NCBI GenBank assembly: GCA_017940415.1
Contig: JAGAYR010000044.1
Span: 62,001 to 126,000 of the forward strand
Origin: Lachnospiraceae bacterium
GTDB taxonomy: Bacteria > Bacillota > Clostridia > Lachnospirales > Lachnospiraceae
Reading direction: 5' to 3'
Length of the DNA: 64,000 nt
The notes under the pieces are model-generated. The model was given only the letters and a program-made list of their open reading frames with translations, was not told where the DNA came from and searched no databases. The position numbers were made by a program, and so were the translations under genes. Positions 33,003 to 41,898 of this stretch are shown here, piece by piece (positions within the stretch are counted from its first letter, which is position 1; each line of letters begins with the position of its first letter).

Positions 33003-35057
33003 TTGTCTAAAAATCTATATATAACCGAAAAACCATCTGTGGCGAGTCAGTTCTCACAGGCTCTTCATGAGAACATGAAGAGAGGAGACGGATTCTTTGA
33101 AGGCGATAACAGCGTGATCACATGGTGCGTAGGTCATCTTGTATCAATGAGTTATCCCGAAGAGTATGATCCTGCTCTTAAAATGTGGAGATTTGACACC
33201 ATCCCTTTTATACCGGATACCTATAAATATCAGGTTATTGCTGATGTAAAAAAACAGTTTGAGATTGTCAAAAGACTTCTTTCAAGGGAAGATATTTCCT
33301 GCATATATATTTGTACCGACTCGGGAAGAGAAGGAGAATATATATACAGGCTTGTTGACATGCAGGCTCAGGTTCCTGCTGACCGTCCCCGTAAAAGAGT
33401 CTGGATCGATTCACAGACCGAAGAAGAGATTGCAAGGGGTCTAAGAGAGGCAAAAGACTGGTCTGCTTATGATAATCTGTCCGATGCCGCTTATTTGAGA
33501 GCGCAGGAAGATTATCTTATGGGCATCAATTTTACCAGAGCTTTGACACTTAAATACTCCAAAAAATGTGCGGAACTCTTGGGTATGGATCGTCTTACCG
33601 TAACCGTGGGACGTGTTATGACCTGTGTTCTCGGTATAGTAGTCAGAAGAGAACAGGAGATCAGAAATTTTGTTAAGACTCCTTTCTACAAAGTTCTTAT
33701 GAATACTTCCGTAGGAGATGCGAGTGCCCAGCTGCTTTGGAAGGTGAATGATCTTTCAGCTTATGCCGGCTCTCCCAAGTTATACAAAGATAACGGATTC
33801 AAAGAAAAAGAGATCGCGGAAAAACTGATCTGCGATCTTGAGAGCACCGGTGATAAAAAAGCAGTAATAAGCGAGATTTCCCGAAAGACGGAAAAGAAAA
33901 ATCCGCCCCTTCTCTTTAACCTTGCGGAACTTCAGAATGTCTGCTCCAAACTCTTTAAGATAAGTCCTGCCGAGACTCTGAATATCGCTCAGGAATTATA
34001 TGAGAAAAAACTGACTACGTATCCCAGAACCGATGCCAGAGTTTTATCGACAGCAGTTTGCAAAGAGATCAATAAGAACATTAACGGTCTGAAGGGCTAC
34101 GGCGTTGTATCTGCCGAAGCTGCGCAGGTTCTTGCAGGTGATTCCTGGAAAACCATTGCTAAGACCAAATACTGTAACGACAAGGCCATAACTGATCACT
34201 ATGCTATAATTCCTACGGGACAGGGACTTGGAAATCTCTCGTCTTTAAACAAACTCTCCGCGGATGTTTATGAGCTTATATGCAGAAGATTTCTCTCAAT
34301 CTTTTATCCTGCTGCGGTTTATAAGAAAACACTTATTTCCGCTATGGAAGGTAAAGAATTATTTACCGCATCCTATAAAGTGCTTCAGGATGAGGGCTAC
34401 ATGAAAGTCTTCAATTGTTCGTTTCAGAATAAGAAGGATGAAGCGGATAATCAGGAATCCAAACCTGAAGGAGAAGGCGAAGGAGACGAGGATCAGGCAG
34501 CCGATGACTCTTTGGGAAAAGCTCTTGAATCTCTGAAAAAAGGAGATGTGCTTGATGTCTTATCTCATGAGATAAAAGAAGGCGAAACCGCTCCGCCCAA
34601 GAGATATACTTCGGGAAGCATTATCCTTACCATGGAAAATGCCGGACAGTTTATCGAGGACGAAGAATTACGTGCTCAGATAAAGGGAAGCGGTATAGGA
34701 ACCAGTGCAACAAGAGCAGAGATCCTTACTAAACTTCAAAATATAAATTATCTGAACCTGAATAAGAAAACACAGATAATCACTCCGACTATTCTGGGTG
34801 AAATGATCTATTATATCGTCAACGGATCCATTCCCGCACTGCTTGATGCAAAGCTCACCGCAAGCTGGGAGAAAGGACTGTCCGGAGTAGCGGACGGATC
34901 AATTACAAGCGATGATTATAAGCAGAAATTAAATAAATTCGTAACGGTTAAAACCAACGAAGTAAAAAGTAAATACAATGTCTCGGGGCTTGATGCCGTG
35001 TATAAAGCGGTTAGTCCTTTTTATAAAAAATCCGAGACTTCGAAAGGAAAAAAATGA
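33003..35057 (+). CDS. topB: DNA topoisomerase III (type IA)
   Basis: 684 residues. It relaxes and decatenates DNA through a 5'-phosphotyrosine. The N-terminal Toprim domain has EKPSVASQF and CTDSGREGEYIYR (the DxG form usual in Firmicute TopB). The active Tyr lies in LTTYPRTDARVLS, and later motifs include SGIGTSATRAEIL. An acidic, low-complexity insertion (about 480-505, Glu/Asp/Gly-rich) interrupts the C-terminal part. No zinc-finger tail. Start TTG with AAAGGAC upstream. Its TGA overlaps the next ATG. Confidence 0.93.
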   Translation: MSKNLYITEKPSVASQFSQALHENMKRGDGFFEGDNSVITWCVGHLVSMSYPEEYDPALKMWRFDTIPFIPDTYKYQVIADVKKQFEIVKRLLSREDISCIYICTDSGREGEYIYRLVDMQAQVPADRPRKRVWIDSQTEEEIARGLREAKDWSAYDNLSDAAYLRAQEDYLMGINFTRALTLKYSKKCAELLGMDRLTVTVGRVMTCVLGIVVRREQEIRNFVKTPFYKVLMNTSVGDASAQLLWKVNDLSAYAGSPKLYKDNGFKEKEIAEKLICDLESTGDKKAVISEISRKTEKKNPPLLFNLAELQNVCSKLFKISPAETLNIAQELYEKKLTTYPRTDARVLSTAVCKEINKNINGLKGYGVVSAEAAQVLAGDSWKTIAKTKYCNDKAITDHYAIIPTGQGLGNLSSLNKLSADVYELICRRFLSIFYPAAVYKKTLISAMEGKELFTASYKVLQDEGYMKVFNCSFQNKKDEADNQESKPEGEGEGDEDQAADDSLGKALESLKKGDVLDVLSHEIKEGETAPPKRYTSGSIILTMENAGQFIEDEELRAQIKGSGIGTSATRAEILTKLQNINYLNLNKKTQIITPTILGEMIYYIVNGSIPALLDAKLTASWEKGLSGVADGSITSDDYKQKLNKFVTVKTNEVKSKYNVSGLDAVYKAVSPFYKKSETSKGKK

Positions 35058-35722
35058 GCGATAAGATAAAGATTACCGAACTTTATGATCTTAATGAGAC
35101 TATAGCGGCTGACTATCTTAAAGGTTTTGAATATCCCTGGGAAGCACTTGCAGGGATAAAAGAATATATCCTTAAACTGGGAGAAACACTTCCTGCGGAC
35201 AAGTTTGATAAGATCGGAGAGGATATATGGGTCGCAAAGTCTGCAAAGGTTGCACCCACCGCCTGCCTTAACGGGCCGCTGATCGTTGACGAAAATGCGG
35301 AAGTACGTCATTGCGCTTTCGTCAGAGGTTCTGCGATTGTCGGTAAAAACTGTGTCGTAGGCAATTCAACCGAACTTAAGAATGTTATCCTGTTCAATAA
35401 TGTACAGGTTCCTCACTATAACTATGTGGGTGATTCCATTTTGGGATTTAAATCTCACATGGGTGCGGGTTCCATTACCTCCAATGTTAAGTCGGATAAA
35501 AAGCTTGTTGTGGTAAAAGGCGAAGAAAACTACGAGACCGGACTCAAGAAATTCGGAGCTATGCTGGGAGACCGTGTTGAAGTCGGATGCAATTCCGTTC
35601 TTAATCCCGGAAGCGTTATAGGAAGAGATTGCATCGTATATCCCACCAGCTGTTTCAGAGGAGTTCTTCCCGAGAATCACATCTTCAAAAAATCCGGTGA
35701 AAAAGTTCCCAGAAAAGACTGA
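35054..35722 (+). CDS. Left-handed beta-helix protein, GlmU C-terminal-like
   Basis: 222 residues. After a helical start (about 1-60) come hexapeptide repeats (about 65-205). The stretch GNSTELKNVILF, YVGDSILG and MGAGSITSNV follows the acetyltransferase half of GlmU closely, and a later coil has NPGSVIGRDCIVYP. There is no pyrophosphorylase domain. It may be an acyltransferase for a nucleotide sugar or other amine, or a carbonic-anhydrase-like relative; the substrate is unknown. Start and topB stop overlap (ATGA), so the two are coupled, with no obvious functional link. Confidence 0.75.
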   Translation: MSDKIKITELYDLNETIAADYLKGFEYPWEALAGIKEYILKLGETLPADKFDKIGEDIWVAKSAKVAPTACLNGPLIVDENAEVRHCAFVRGSAIVGKNCVVGNSTELKNVILFNNVQVPHYNYVGDSILGFKSHMGAGSITSNVKSDKKLVVVKGEENYETGLKKFGAMLGDRVEVGCNSVLNPGSVIGRDCIVYPTSCFRGVLPENHIFKKSGEKVPRKD

Positions 35723-35752
35723 TATAAAATTGAATCCATATGCTTAAAAGAT

Positions 35753-35792
35753 AGGGCAAGTTTTCCGTTGACAGGGAACTTGCCCTTATTGT
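35753..35792 (+). terminator. Terminator after the GlmU-like gene
   Basis: AGGGCAAGTT (35753-35762) pairs with AACTTGCCCT (35777-35786), extended inward by TCC/GGA-type pairs, and is followed by TATTGTATT. The T tract is modest. Confidence 0.7.
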
Positions 35793-35812
35793 ATTATTGT
35801 ATACGATTTAAT

Positions 35813-35830
35813 ACTTTAACCGTTTAAAGT
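35813..35830. promoter_or_regulatory. Inverted repeat upstream of the ABC transporter genes
   Basis: ACTTTAA (35813-35819) and TTAAAGT (35824-35830) are perfect complements separated by CCGT, 35 bases upstream of the lipoprotein start. They sit where a -10 region or an operator would be. TTGTAT at 35789-35794 with TACTTT at 35812-35817 (17-base spacer) is a possible promoter overlapping the repeat. Confidence 0.45.
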
Positions 35831-35864
35831 GTTAAATCAGTCATGCTTTACAGGAGGAAAAATT

Positions 35865-36833
35865 ATGAAAAAGAAGATCGTAAGTTTAATGCTCGCTGCT
35901 GTAATGTCAATCGGCCTTACAGGATGCGGGGAAGCAACTGCTGATGATACCTACAAAATAGGTGTTTGTCAGATAGTAGAGCATCCTGCTCTTGATGCGG
36001 CTACTCAGGGTTTTGAGGATGCTCTCAAAGAGAAACTCGGAGAAGATAAAGTTACTTTTGATGTACAGAATGCACAGGGCGAGCAGCCCACAGCTGCTAC
36101 CATCTGTAACGGATTTGTTTCCGCAAATGTGGATCTTATCCTTGCAAATGCAACAACACCTCTTCAGTGTGCTGCTGCGGCTACCACAACTATTCCTGTA
36201 CTCGGTACCTCAGTTACCGATTATGCTACCGCACTTGAGGTTCCTGTTGAGGAGTGGACCGGAGCTTCAGGAAGAAACGTTTCAGGAACCAGTGACCTTG
36301 CTCCTATTGATGAGCAGGAGAACATGATCCTTGAGCTTTTCCCTGATGTAAACACTGTAGGTCTTATGTATTGCAGTGCAGAGGCTAACTCAAAATATCA
36401 GATCCAGCTTATCGAGGCTGAGCTTGATGCAGACGGTATCGCATATAAAGAGTATGCCGTTGCGGATTCCAATGAGATTCAGTCCGTATTCTCAACTGCC
36501 GTTACCGAGTGCGAAGTTCTTTATATCCCTACCGACAACACTCTTGCCAACTCAACCGAGACCATCAGAAACATTGTTGTTCCTGCGGGTATTCCTGTGG
36601 TAGCCGGTGAAGAGGGCATTTGCTCTGTATGCGGAGTCGCAACTCTTTCCATCAGCTACTATGACCTCGGATATGCTACCGGTCTTATGGCAGCAGAGAT
36701 CCTTCTTGATGGCAAGGATATCAGCACTATGGAGATTCAGTACGCACCCTCTGTTACCAAGGAATATAACGCTGAACTTTGCGAAACTCTGGGCGTTACT
36801 GTTCCTTCTGATTACATTGCCATTGGCGAATAA
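35865..36833 (+). CDS. ABC transporter substrate-binding lipoprotein (TrpX/PF04392 type)
   Basis: 322 residues from the ATG preceded by CAGGAGGAAA. A lipoprotein signal (about 1-23, lipobox LTGC) leads to a two-lobe periplasmic-binding-protein fold typical of PF04392: YKIGVCQIVEHPALDAATQGF, then NATTPLQCAAAATTTIPVLGTSVTDY and SISYYDLGYATGLMAAEILL. The family includes proposed tryptophan or tyrosine importers (TrpXYZ), but the ligand cannot be read here and no T-box leader was found. First gene of the three-gene transporter. Confidence 0.9.
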   Translation: MKKKIVSLMLAAVMSIGLTGCGEATADDTYKIGVCQIVEHPALDAATQGFEDALKEKLGEDKVTFDVQNAQGEQPTAATICNGFVSANVDLILANATTPLQCAAAATTTIPVLGTSVTDYATALEVPVEEWTGASGRNVSGTSDLAPIDEQENMILELFPDVNTVGLMYCSAEANSKYQIQLIEAELDADGIAYKEYAVADSNEIQSVFSTAVTECEVLYIPTDNTLANSTETIRNIVVPAGIPVVAGEEGICSVCGVATLSISYYDLGYATGLMAAEILLDGKDISTMEIQYAPSVTKEYNAELCETLGVTVPSDYIAIGE

Positions 36834-36867
36834 TCTGTAGACCGTATTGTTAAAAAGTGTTACTATT

Positions 36868-36895
36868 TAGGCTGTGTTTTTTTAAGCACAGCCTA
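36868..36895 (+). promoter_or_regulatory. Intercistronic hairpin between lipoprotein and permease genes
   Basis: TAGGCTGTG (36868-36876) pairs with CACAGCCTA (36887-36895). It resembles a terminator but lacks a clear T tract after the stem (TTATT). It may stabilise the upstream message or lower permease expression relative to the binding protein, which is common in ABC operons. Confidence 0.6.
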
Positions 36896-36924
36896 TTATT
36901 AAATTAGGTTACGGAGTGATTTTT

Positions 36925-37878
36925 ATGTTACAGTATTTTTCATCTTTGGATCCTACAACACTCATAAAGGCATTTCCCGGCTCTATTGCACAGGGCATGG
37001 TTTGGGGCGTTTTGGCTCTCGGAGTATATATTACGTTCAGGATACTCGATTTTGCCGATCTTACGGTTGACGGTTCCATAGCTTTCGGAGCTGCTGTCTG
37101 TGTCATGCTGATAAGAGCAGGTATTGCTCCTGTAGTGGCAACACTTATCGCCTTTCTTGCGGGAATGGTTGCCGGTATCATTACGGGACTTCTCACAACT
37201 CTTTTGGGAATTCCGGGTATACTTGCATCTATACTCACGCAGATATCGCTGTATTCCATAAATCTTCACGTAATGGGTCAGTCCAACAGACCTGTTTCCG
37301 TAGATAATTACCCTTTGGTGATTTCACTCAGATATATAACCGGATCTGCGTCATCCTCTGTTTTATTTTTTGCGGGAATGATCGTGTTCCTGATTCTTCT
37401 TATAGGAATCCTGTATAATTTCTTCGGAACGGAAATCGGTGCTGCCATAAGAGCAACAGGATGCAATCCCAATATGGCAAGGGCTCAGGGTATTAATACC
37501 GGATATATTAAAGTCCTCACTCTTGGTATAGCAAACGGTCTTGTAGGACTTTCCGGTGCACTTTACGCACAGTTCTCCGGAGCTGCCGATGTTAATATGG
37601 GTCGTGGTGCGATCGTTATCGGACTTGCTGCCGTTATTATCGGTGAAGTTATTTTCGGCAAATTTGCATCAAAGAGGAAAGCGGCTTTCGCATGGACAAT
37701 GGCTGCCGTTGTATGCGGCTCCGTTATCTATTACATGGTTTACCAGCTGGTTCTTTGGCTTAAATTCCCTTCAGAGGATATGAAACTTCTCACAGCTGTT
37801 GTTGTAGCCGCATTCCTGGCAATTCCTTATCTTAAGGAAAAAAGTTCCGTTAAGAAGGGGGTAGCAAAGAATGAATAA
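36925..37878 (+). CDS. ABC transporter permease (BPD_transp_2 family)
   Basis: 317 residues from the ATG best placed after GGAGTGAT; a GTG three codons earlier is possible. About eight to nine membrane helices. Family signatures: MVWGVLALGVYITFRILDFADLTVDGSIAFGAA near the N-terminus and the coupling-loop region EIGAAIRATGCNPNMARAQGIN. It should form the membrane channel with the lipoprotein at 35865 and the ATPase that overlaps its 3' end by 8 bases. Confidence 0.92.
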   Translation: MLQYFSSLDPTTLIKAFPGSIAQGMVWGVLALGVYITFRILDFADLTVDGSIAFGAAVCVMLIRAGIAPVVATLIAFLAGMVAGIITGLLTTLLGIPGILASILTQISLYSINLHVMGQSNRPVSVDNYPLVISLRYITGSASSSVLFFAGMIVFLILLIGILYNFFGTEIGAAIRATGCNPNMARAQGINTGYIKVLTLGIANGLVGLSGALYAQFSGAADVNMGRGAIVIGLAAVIIGEVIFGKFASKRKAAFAWTMAAVVCGSVIYYMVYQLVLWLKFPSEDMKLLTAVVVAAFLAIPYLKEKSSVKKGVAKNE

Positions 37879-38674
37879 GGCACTTGTACTTAAAGATATT
37901 CATAAGGTATTCAATAAGGGCACCGTCAATGAAAAAGTAGCACTTAACGGTCTGTCCATTGAGCTTGATCCAGGTGATTTTGTAACCATCATCGGTGGAA
38001 ACGGAGCCGGTAAATCAACCATGCTTAATGCAATCGCCGGAGTATGGCCTGTGGATTCGGGACAGATAATCGTTAACGGCGAGGATATAACCTCACTTCC
38101 CGAACATAAAAGAGCCATGTATCTGGGCAGGGTGTTTCAGGATCCCATGACCGGAACCGCAGCTACCATGGATATAGAAGAAAATATGGCACTCGCTTAC
38201 AGAAGAGGCAGAAAACGCACATTAAAAAGAGGCCTTACCAAGGAAGAGCGTGATCTGTTTAAAGAAAAACTGGCTACTCTCGATCTGGGACTTGAAGAGA
38301 GAATGACTACCAAGGTGGGACTTTTATCCGGTGGTCAGAGACAGGCAGTTACACTGCTTATGGCTTCTCTTAAAAAGCCTGAACTTCTGCTTCTGGATGA
38401 ACACACAGCGGCACTCGATCCCAAGACGGCTGCCAAAGTACTTGAGATATCCGATCAGATAATAAACGAATATCATCTTACGGCTATGATGGTTACTCAT
38501 AATATGAAAGATGCCATAGTGCATGGAAACAGACTTATTATGATGAATGAAGGCCGTATCATATATGATGTTCGCGGAGAAGAGAAGAAGAATCTTCATG
38601 TAAAAGATCTTCTTACCAAGTTTGAAGAAGTCAGCGGCACGGAATTTGCCAACGACAGAATGATGTTATCTTAA
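37871..38674 (+). CDS. ABC transporter ATP-binding protein
   Basis: 267 residues. Walker A GGNGAGKSTML, Q-loop region GRVFQDPMTGT, signature LLSGGQRQAVTLLMA, Walker B LLLLDEHTAALD and the switch His in VTHNMKDA are all intact. It powers import by the permease it overlaps. The gene starts inside the permease frame, with AAGAAGGGGGTAG as ribosome binding site. Confidence 0.95.
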   Translation: MNKALVLKDIHKVFNKGTVNEKVALNGLSIELDPGDFVTIIGGNGAGKSTMLNAIAGVWPVDSGQIIVNGEDITSLPEHKRAMYLGRVFQDPMTGTAATMDIEENMALAYRRGRKRTLKRGLTKEERDLFKEKLATLDLGLEERMTTKVGLLSGGQRQAVTLLMASLKKPELLLLDEHTAALDPKTAAKVLEISDQIINEYHLTAMMVTHNMKDAIVHGNRLIMMNEGRIIYDVRGEEKKNLHVKDLLTKFEEVSGTEFANDRMMLS

Positions 38675-38690
38675 AAGTAAGGAGTAAAGT

Positions 38691-39305
38691 ATGGATTACA
38701 ACAATCAGAATTCAAATCAGCAGCCTGCGGATGGTCAGTACAGCAATACTTATTCACAGCAGGGAGCGGGCCAGTACTCTCAGCAGAATGCGGGACAGTA
38801 TTCTCAGCAGTTTACCCAGCAGAATGCAGGACAGTACAGCGGGCAGTATTCCCAGCAGGAACAGGGTCAGGCAGGAAATGCACAGTTCGGACCTCAGCAG
38901 CCCCATTACTCCTCACAGCAGGGTAACTTCTCGGATCCTTATGCATATGCTCCTCAGGGTCAGTATAACAGTCCTTACAATGCACCTGTTCAGGCTCCCG
39001 GTCCCAATGGATTTCATATTGCTTCACTTATTTTAGGTATTTTGTCTATCATTTGCTGTGTTTGCGTCGCTTTTTGGGGTGTCCCCAATCTTATCCTCGG
39101 TGTAACCGGACTTATTCTCGGCATTGTGGGTAATAAGAAAAGCAAGCATGGCCTCGGTACCGCAGGAATTGTCTGCTCAATAATCGGTATCGGACTTGCG
39201 ATTATCGTATTTGCATTAACAGCATTGCTTAAGAGTGCATTCAGCGTCCTGCCTTCCAACATGTATGATTTATATGACTGGCTTGAGGAATATGAATACA
39301 GATGA
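38691..39305 (+). CDS. DUF4190 membrane protein with Gln/Tyr-rich repetitive N-terminus
   Basis: 204 residues. The first about 100 residues are low complexity, with repeats of the type QNAGQYSQQ and GQYSGQYSQQ and Pro/Tyr/Gln-rich sequence, and no signal peptide. The rest has two or three hydrophobic segments with the DUF4190 pattern (HIASLILGILSIICC, then GVTGLILGIVGNKK and GTAGIVCSIIGIGLAIIV). Such proteins are thought to sit in the membrane with a cytoplasmic disordered tail; the role is unknown. Preceded by AAGGAG, 16 bp after the ABC ATPase, so it may be on that transcript. Its message probably ends at the terminator at 39310. Confidence 0.8.
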   Translation: MDYNNQNSNQQPADGQYSNTYSQQGAGQYSQQNAGQYSQQFTQQNAGQYSGQYSQQEQGQAGNAQFGPQQPHYSSQQGNFSDPYAYAPQGQYNSPYNAPVQAPGPNGFHIASLILGILSIICCVCVAFWGVPNLILGVTGLILGIVGNKKSKHGLGTAGIVCSIIGIGLAIIVFALTALLKSAFSVLPSNMYDLYDWLEEYEYR

Positions 39306-39741
39306 TGCAAAAAAGCCATTCTCTTTAAGAGAATGGCTTTTTAGGTTTAATTTGGACAGAAGAGTGTTTATATACGGGCTTGTTTTCGGCTTGCCCGTGA
39401 TGCTGGCTGTTTTTTTATATACTTATGTTTCTCCGTATATCGGTCCGCCTCAGTGCAGGTTTTTGACCGTCACGGGTTTTTACTGTCCCGGCTGCGGATG
39501 CACAAGGGCTGTCCGTGCTTTTTTACACGGACACTTTATTAAGTCATTTTTGTACAACCCTGTGGTCATGTACTGTATGGTGCTGTATGTACTTTATGAG
39601 GGGTCTCATTTACTGGAGATACTGCATGTGCCGCATATTAAGGGAATGAAATTCAGATACGGCTACATATATACGGGAATCGGAATTTTGCTTGCGAACT
39701 GGATCATCAAGGATATCCTGATGTTTATCCTCAATCACTGA
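39292..39741 (+). CDS. DUF2752 family membrane protein
   Basis: 149 residues from the ATG preceded by GAGGAA, overlapping the DUF4190 gene by 14 bases. The family core is TGFYCPGCGCTRAVRAFLHGHF with the CPxCGxTR-type Cys motif, between three membrane helices. Function unknown. The start is awkward: codons 7-17 coincide with a perfect terminator hairpin. A TTG near 39353 (DRRVFIYG), after AGGTTTAA, is an alternative start that would free the hairpin. The 3' end overlaps the convergent lipoprotein gene by 7 bases. Confidence 0.75.
   Translation: MNTDDAKKPFSLREWLFRFNLDRRVFIYGLVFGLPVMLAVFLYTYVSPYIGPPQCRFLTVTGFYCPGCGCTRAVRAFLHGHFIKSFLYNPVVMYCMVLYVLYEGSHLLEILHVPHIKGMKFRYGYIYTGIGILLANWIIKDILMFILNH
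39310..39342. terminator. Perfect terminator hairpin inside the 5' end of the DUF2752 frame
   Basis: AAAAAGCCATTCTCT (39310-39324) pairs base for base with AGAGAATGGCTTTTT (39328-39342) around a 3-base loop, with A5 on one side and T5 on the other. It starts 5 bases after the DUF4190 stop codon. Confidence 0.85.
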
Positions 39742-40265
39742 CCGTCCGGCTCGGGTGAGGTGAGAGTTCCTGTAGATTCGGTTTGAACACTTGCATCTTC
39801 ACTTGTCTCGCCGTTTAAGAAAGTCATTATTACTTTGATTCTCTTGAAAGCATTGTTGTAAAGCTCGGTGGCATTATCAAATTCCGACTGTATTGTTTCT
39901 TCGGACAGAGAATCGTCGGTATATACTTTGGTAAAACCGGCAACTGCCTGTGACATATAATCCGAAGCTTCATCGGCAAGGTGCTCCAGATAGTCATATT
40001 GCTCCGGGAAATCTACGGCCGCAAAATCCGTGAAAGAAGAATTCAGGGCGTTCAGATCGGCTATTATCTCTGCATTGAAGTTTTCGGATGCGGTATCGAC
40101 AGAATTGATTTTGGCGTCCGCTTCGGTTATGCTTGCACAAAATGTATCAACGGTGGCTCTGAAACTGGTGAGTTCTTCGCTTGCAGCAAGCTCTGCGTTT
40201 GAATTACATGCCGTAAGAAGAACTGTCATCAATACGGCAGTCAGTATTTGGGTTCGGATCTTCAT
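39735..40265 (-). CDS. Small helical lipoprotein of unknown function
   Basis: 176 residues. A lipoprotein signal (1-20, lipobox LLTAC) is followed by an acidic, nearly all-helical region (about 25-150) and a Thr/Ser/Glu/Pro-rich tail. No catalytic motif is visible. AGGAG precedes the start on the minus strand. It is monocistronic and convergent with DUF2752 (7-base overlap, no separate terminator seen on this strand apart from the run-in of the other gene). I do not recognise the family. Confidence 0.75.
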   Translation of the reverse strand: MKIRTQILTAVLMTVLLTACNSNAELAASEELTSFRATVDTFCASITEADAKINSVDTASENFNAEIIADLNALNSSFTDFAAVDFPEQYDYLEHLADEASDYMSQAVAGFTKVYTDDSLSEETIQSEFDNATELYNNAFKRIKVIMTFLNGETSEDASVQTESTGTLTSPEPDGQ

Positions 40266-40413
40266 AATATATACTCCTGTGAAGTGATCCTAAACATCCT
40301 AACAATATAATCATACAGAGTCAAGGCAAGCCCGTGGCGCGGTTATGCCCGGAAGCTTACCATAGCCCGATAGAAATCGGCTATGACGAACTAAAAAAAT
40401 TCTTTCAGATTAC
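40266..40413. other. Divergent intergenic region with a bulged hairpin
   Basis: It contains CATAGCCCGAT paired with ATCGGCTATG (40361-40385, one bulged C, AGAA loop), followed on the plus strand by a run of seven A residues. Promoter signals for the minus-strand lipoprotein gene must lie here but are not clear. The G/C-rich patch CCCGTGGCGCGG stands out from the A/T-rich surroundings. Confidence 0.4.
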
Positions 40414-40442
40414 TTGACATAATCATTTTGTATATATATAAT
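40414..40442 (+). promoter_or_regulatory. Consensus sigma-A promoter for rpmF
   Basis: TTGACA at 40414-40419 and TATAAT at 40437-40442 with a 17-base spacer: a perfect match to consensus and the strongest promoter in the window. Confidence 0.92.
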
Positions 40443-40450
40443 CTCTAATT

Positions 40451-40479
40451 GTGTGTCGCATAGTGTGTAGACGACACAC
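40451..40479 (+). promoter_or_regulatory. Leader hairpin upstream of rpmF
   Basis: GTGTGTCG (40451-40458) pairs with CGACACAC (40472-40479), right at the expected 5' end of the rpmF message. It may stabilise the transcript or serve as a ribosomal protein feedback site. No named leader class is recognised. Confidence 0.6.
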
Positions 40480-40520
40480 CATGAATTATAGAAAATTTAA
40501 TGGATAAGGAGGTGTTTCGA

Positions 40521-40700
40521 ATGTCCATTTGTCCTAAGAATAAATCATCCAAGGGTCACAGAGATCAGAGAAGAGCTAACTGGAAGATGTCTGCTCCTAC
40601 TCTCGTAAAGTGCAGCAAGTGCGGAGCTCTTATGGTTCCTCACAGAGTTTGCAAGAACTGTGGTTCTTACAACAAGAAGCAGATCGTAGAAGCTGACTGA
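40521..40700 (+). CDS. rpmF: Ribosomal protein bL32
   Basis: 59 residues from the ATG after ATAAGGAGGTG; an in-frame ATG seven codons earlier lies before that ribosome binding site and is not used. It begins MSICPKNKSSKGHRDQRRA, and the four-Cys zinc site CSKCG...CKNCG is intact. It is a large-subunit ribosomal protein. The usual upstream partner yceD (DUF177) is missing; a divergent lipoprotein gene takes its place. Confidence 0.97.
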   Translation: MSICPKNKSSKGHRDQRRANWKMSAPTLVKCSKCGALMVPHRVCKNCGSYNKKQIVEAD

Positions 40701-40722
40701 TAGTTTTATTATGTGTTATGAG

Positions 40723-40751
40723 TAGAGCATGTGCATGCATGCTCTATTTTT
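40723..40751 (+). terminator. Terminator after rpmF
   Basis: TAGAGCATG (40723-40731) pairs with CATGCTCTA (40738-40746), followed by five T residues. Confidence 0.8.
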
Positions 40752-40812
40752 GTTATGTAAATATCTGTTTCCCAAAATGGCAAAATACAGATGTTTTCTT
40801 ATATTAAATAAG

Positions 40813-40841
40813 TTGATTTTTGAATCTTTGCCTTGTATATT
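40813..40841 (+). promoter_or_regulatory. Probable promoter for plsX
   Basis: TTGATT at 40813-40818 and TATATT at 40836-40841, spacer 17, 30 bases before the plsX start region. Confidence 0.65.
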
Positions 40842-40870
40842 TATCTATGTTGTTAGTATAAGGAGTTTAT

Positions 40871-41887
40871 ATGGCTGATCAGGTAAATATAGCGGTTGAT
40901 GCTATGGGTGGCGACAATGCCCCCGCTGAGATCGTAAAGGGTGCCGTATTATCTCTCGAAAAGGCTAAGAATCTTAAGGTTACATTAGTCGGAAGAGAAG
41001 ATGATGTACGTGCTGAACTTTCCAAATATACATACGATCCCGATCGTATCGAAGTGATACATGCTTCCGAAGTCATAGAGATGGCTGAGCCTCCCGTGAT
41101 GGCTGTAAGGAACAAGAAGGATTCTTCCCTTGTTAAATGTATGTATCTTGTTAAGGAAGGAAAATGCGACGCTCTTGTTACCGCAGGGTCCACCGGTGCT
41201 TTTCTGGTAGGCGGTCAGATTATTGTGGGAAGGATCAAAGGAGTGGAGAGACCTCCTCTCGCTCCGTTTATCCCCACCGTTAACGGAAGATGCCTTCTTC
41301 TTGACTGCGGTGCCAATGTTGATGCCAGACCCTCGCAGCTTGTTCAGTTTGCAAAGATAGGTTCCGCATATGCAAAAAAAGCGTGCGGAATTGATAATCC
41401 CAGGGTCGGAATTGTCAATATCGGAGCAGAGGAAGAAAAGGGTAATGCACTTGTTAAGGAAGCTTTTCCTCTTCTTAAAGCAACTCCCGAGATCAACTTC
41501 ATCGGAAGCGTTGAGGCCAGGGATATCCCCTACGGCGCGGCGGATGTTGTTGTCTGTGAAGCTTTTGTAGGCAATGTCATTCTTAAGATGTACGAAGGTG
41601 TGGGAACAGCTCTTCTTAAATCAATGAAGGAAGCATTCATGTCCACCACCAGGAGTAAGATCGGTGCTGCACTGGCAAAGCCTGCACTTAAGAAAACACT
41701 TAAGGCTTATGATGTTAATCAGTATGGCGGAGCGCCTCTTCTCGGATGTAACGGACTTCTTGTCAAGACACACGGATCAAGCAAAGCAGTATCGATCACA
41801 AACTCGATACTTCAGTGTAAAACCTTTGCCGATCAGAATATAAATGATGATATAAGGGAAATGTTCAGCATTTCCACTGATATTTAA
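40871..41887 (+). CDS. plsX: Phosphate acyltransferase PlsX
   Basis: 338 residues. It makes acyl-phosphate from acyl-ACP for phosphatidic acid synthesis. Seen: [57 protein letters not shown] and [20 protein letters not shown]. Peripheral membrane enzyme. AAGGAG precedes it. acpP follows after 11 bp; fabD and fabG, which lie between plsX and acpP in Bacillus, are absent here. Confidence 0.97.
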   Translation: MADQVNIAVDAMGGDNAPAEIVKGAVLSLEKAKNLKVTLVGREDDVRAELSKYTYDPDRIEVIHASEVIEMAEPPVMAVRNKKDSSLVKCMYLVKEGKCDALVTAGSTGAFLVGGQIIVGRIKGVERPPLAPFIPTVNGRCLLLDCGANVDARPSQLVQFAKIGSAYAKKACGIDNPRVGIVNIGAEEEKGNALVKEAFPLLKATPEINFIGSVEARDIPYGAADVVVCEAFVGNVILKMYEGVGTALLKSMKEAFMSTTRSKIGAALAKPALKKTLKAYDVNQYGGAPLLGCNGLLVKTHGSSKAVSITNSILQCKTFADQNINDDIREMFSISTDI

Positions 41888-41898
41888 GGAGGCCTTTA

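Noticed and set aside
33300-33345. TDSGREGE in TopB as a damaged DxD metal site
   Set aside because: The DxG form (TDAGREGE in Bacillus) is normal in Firmicute topoisomerase III, so nothing is missing.
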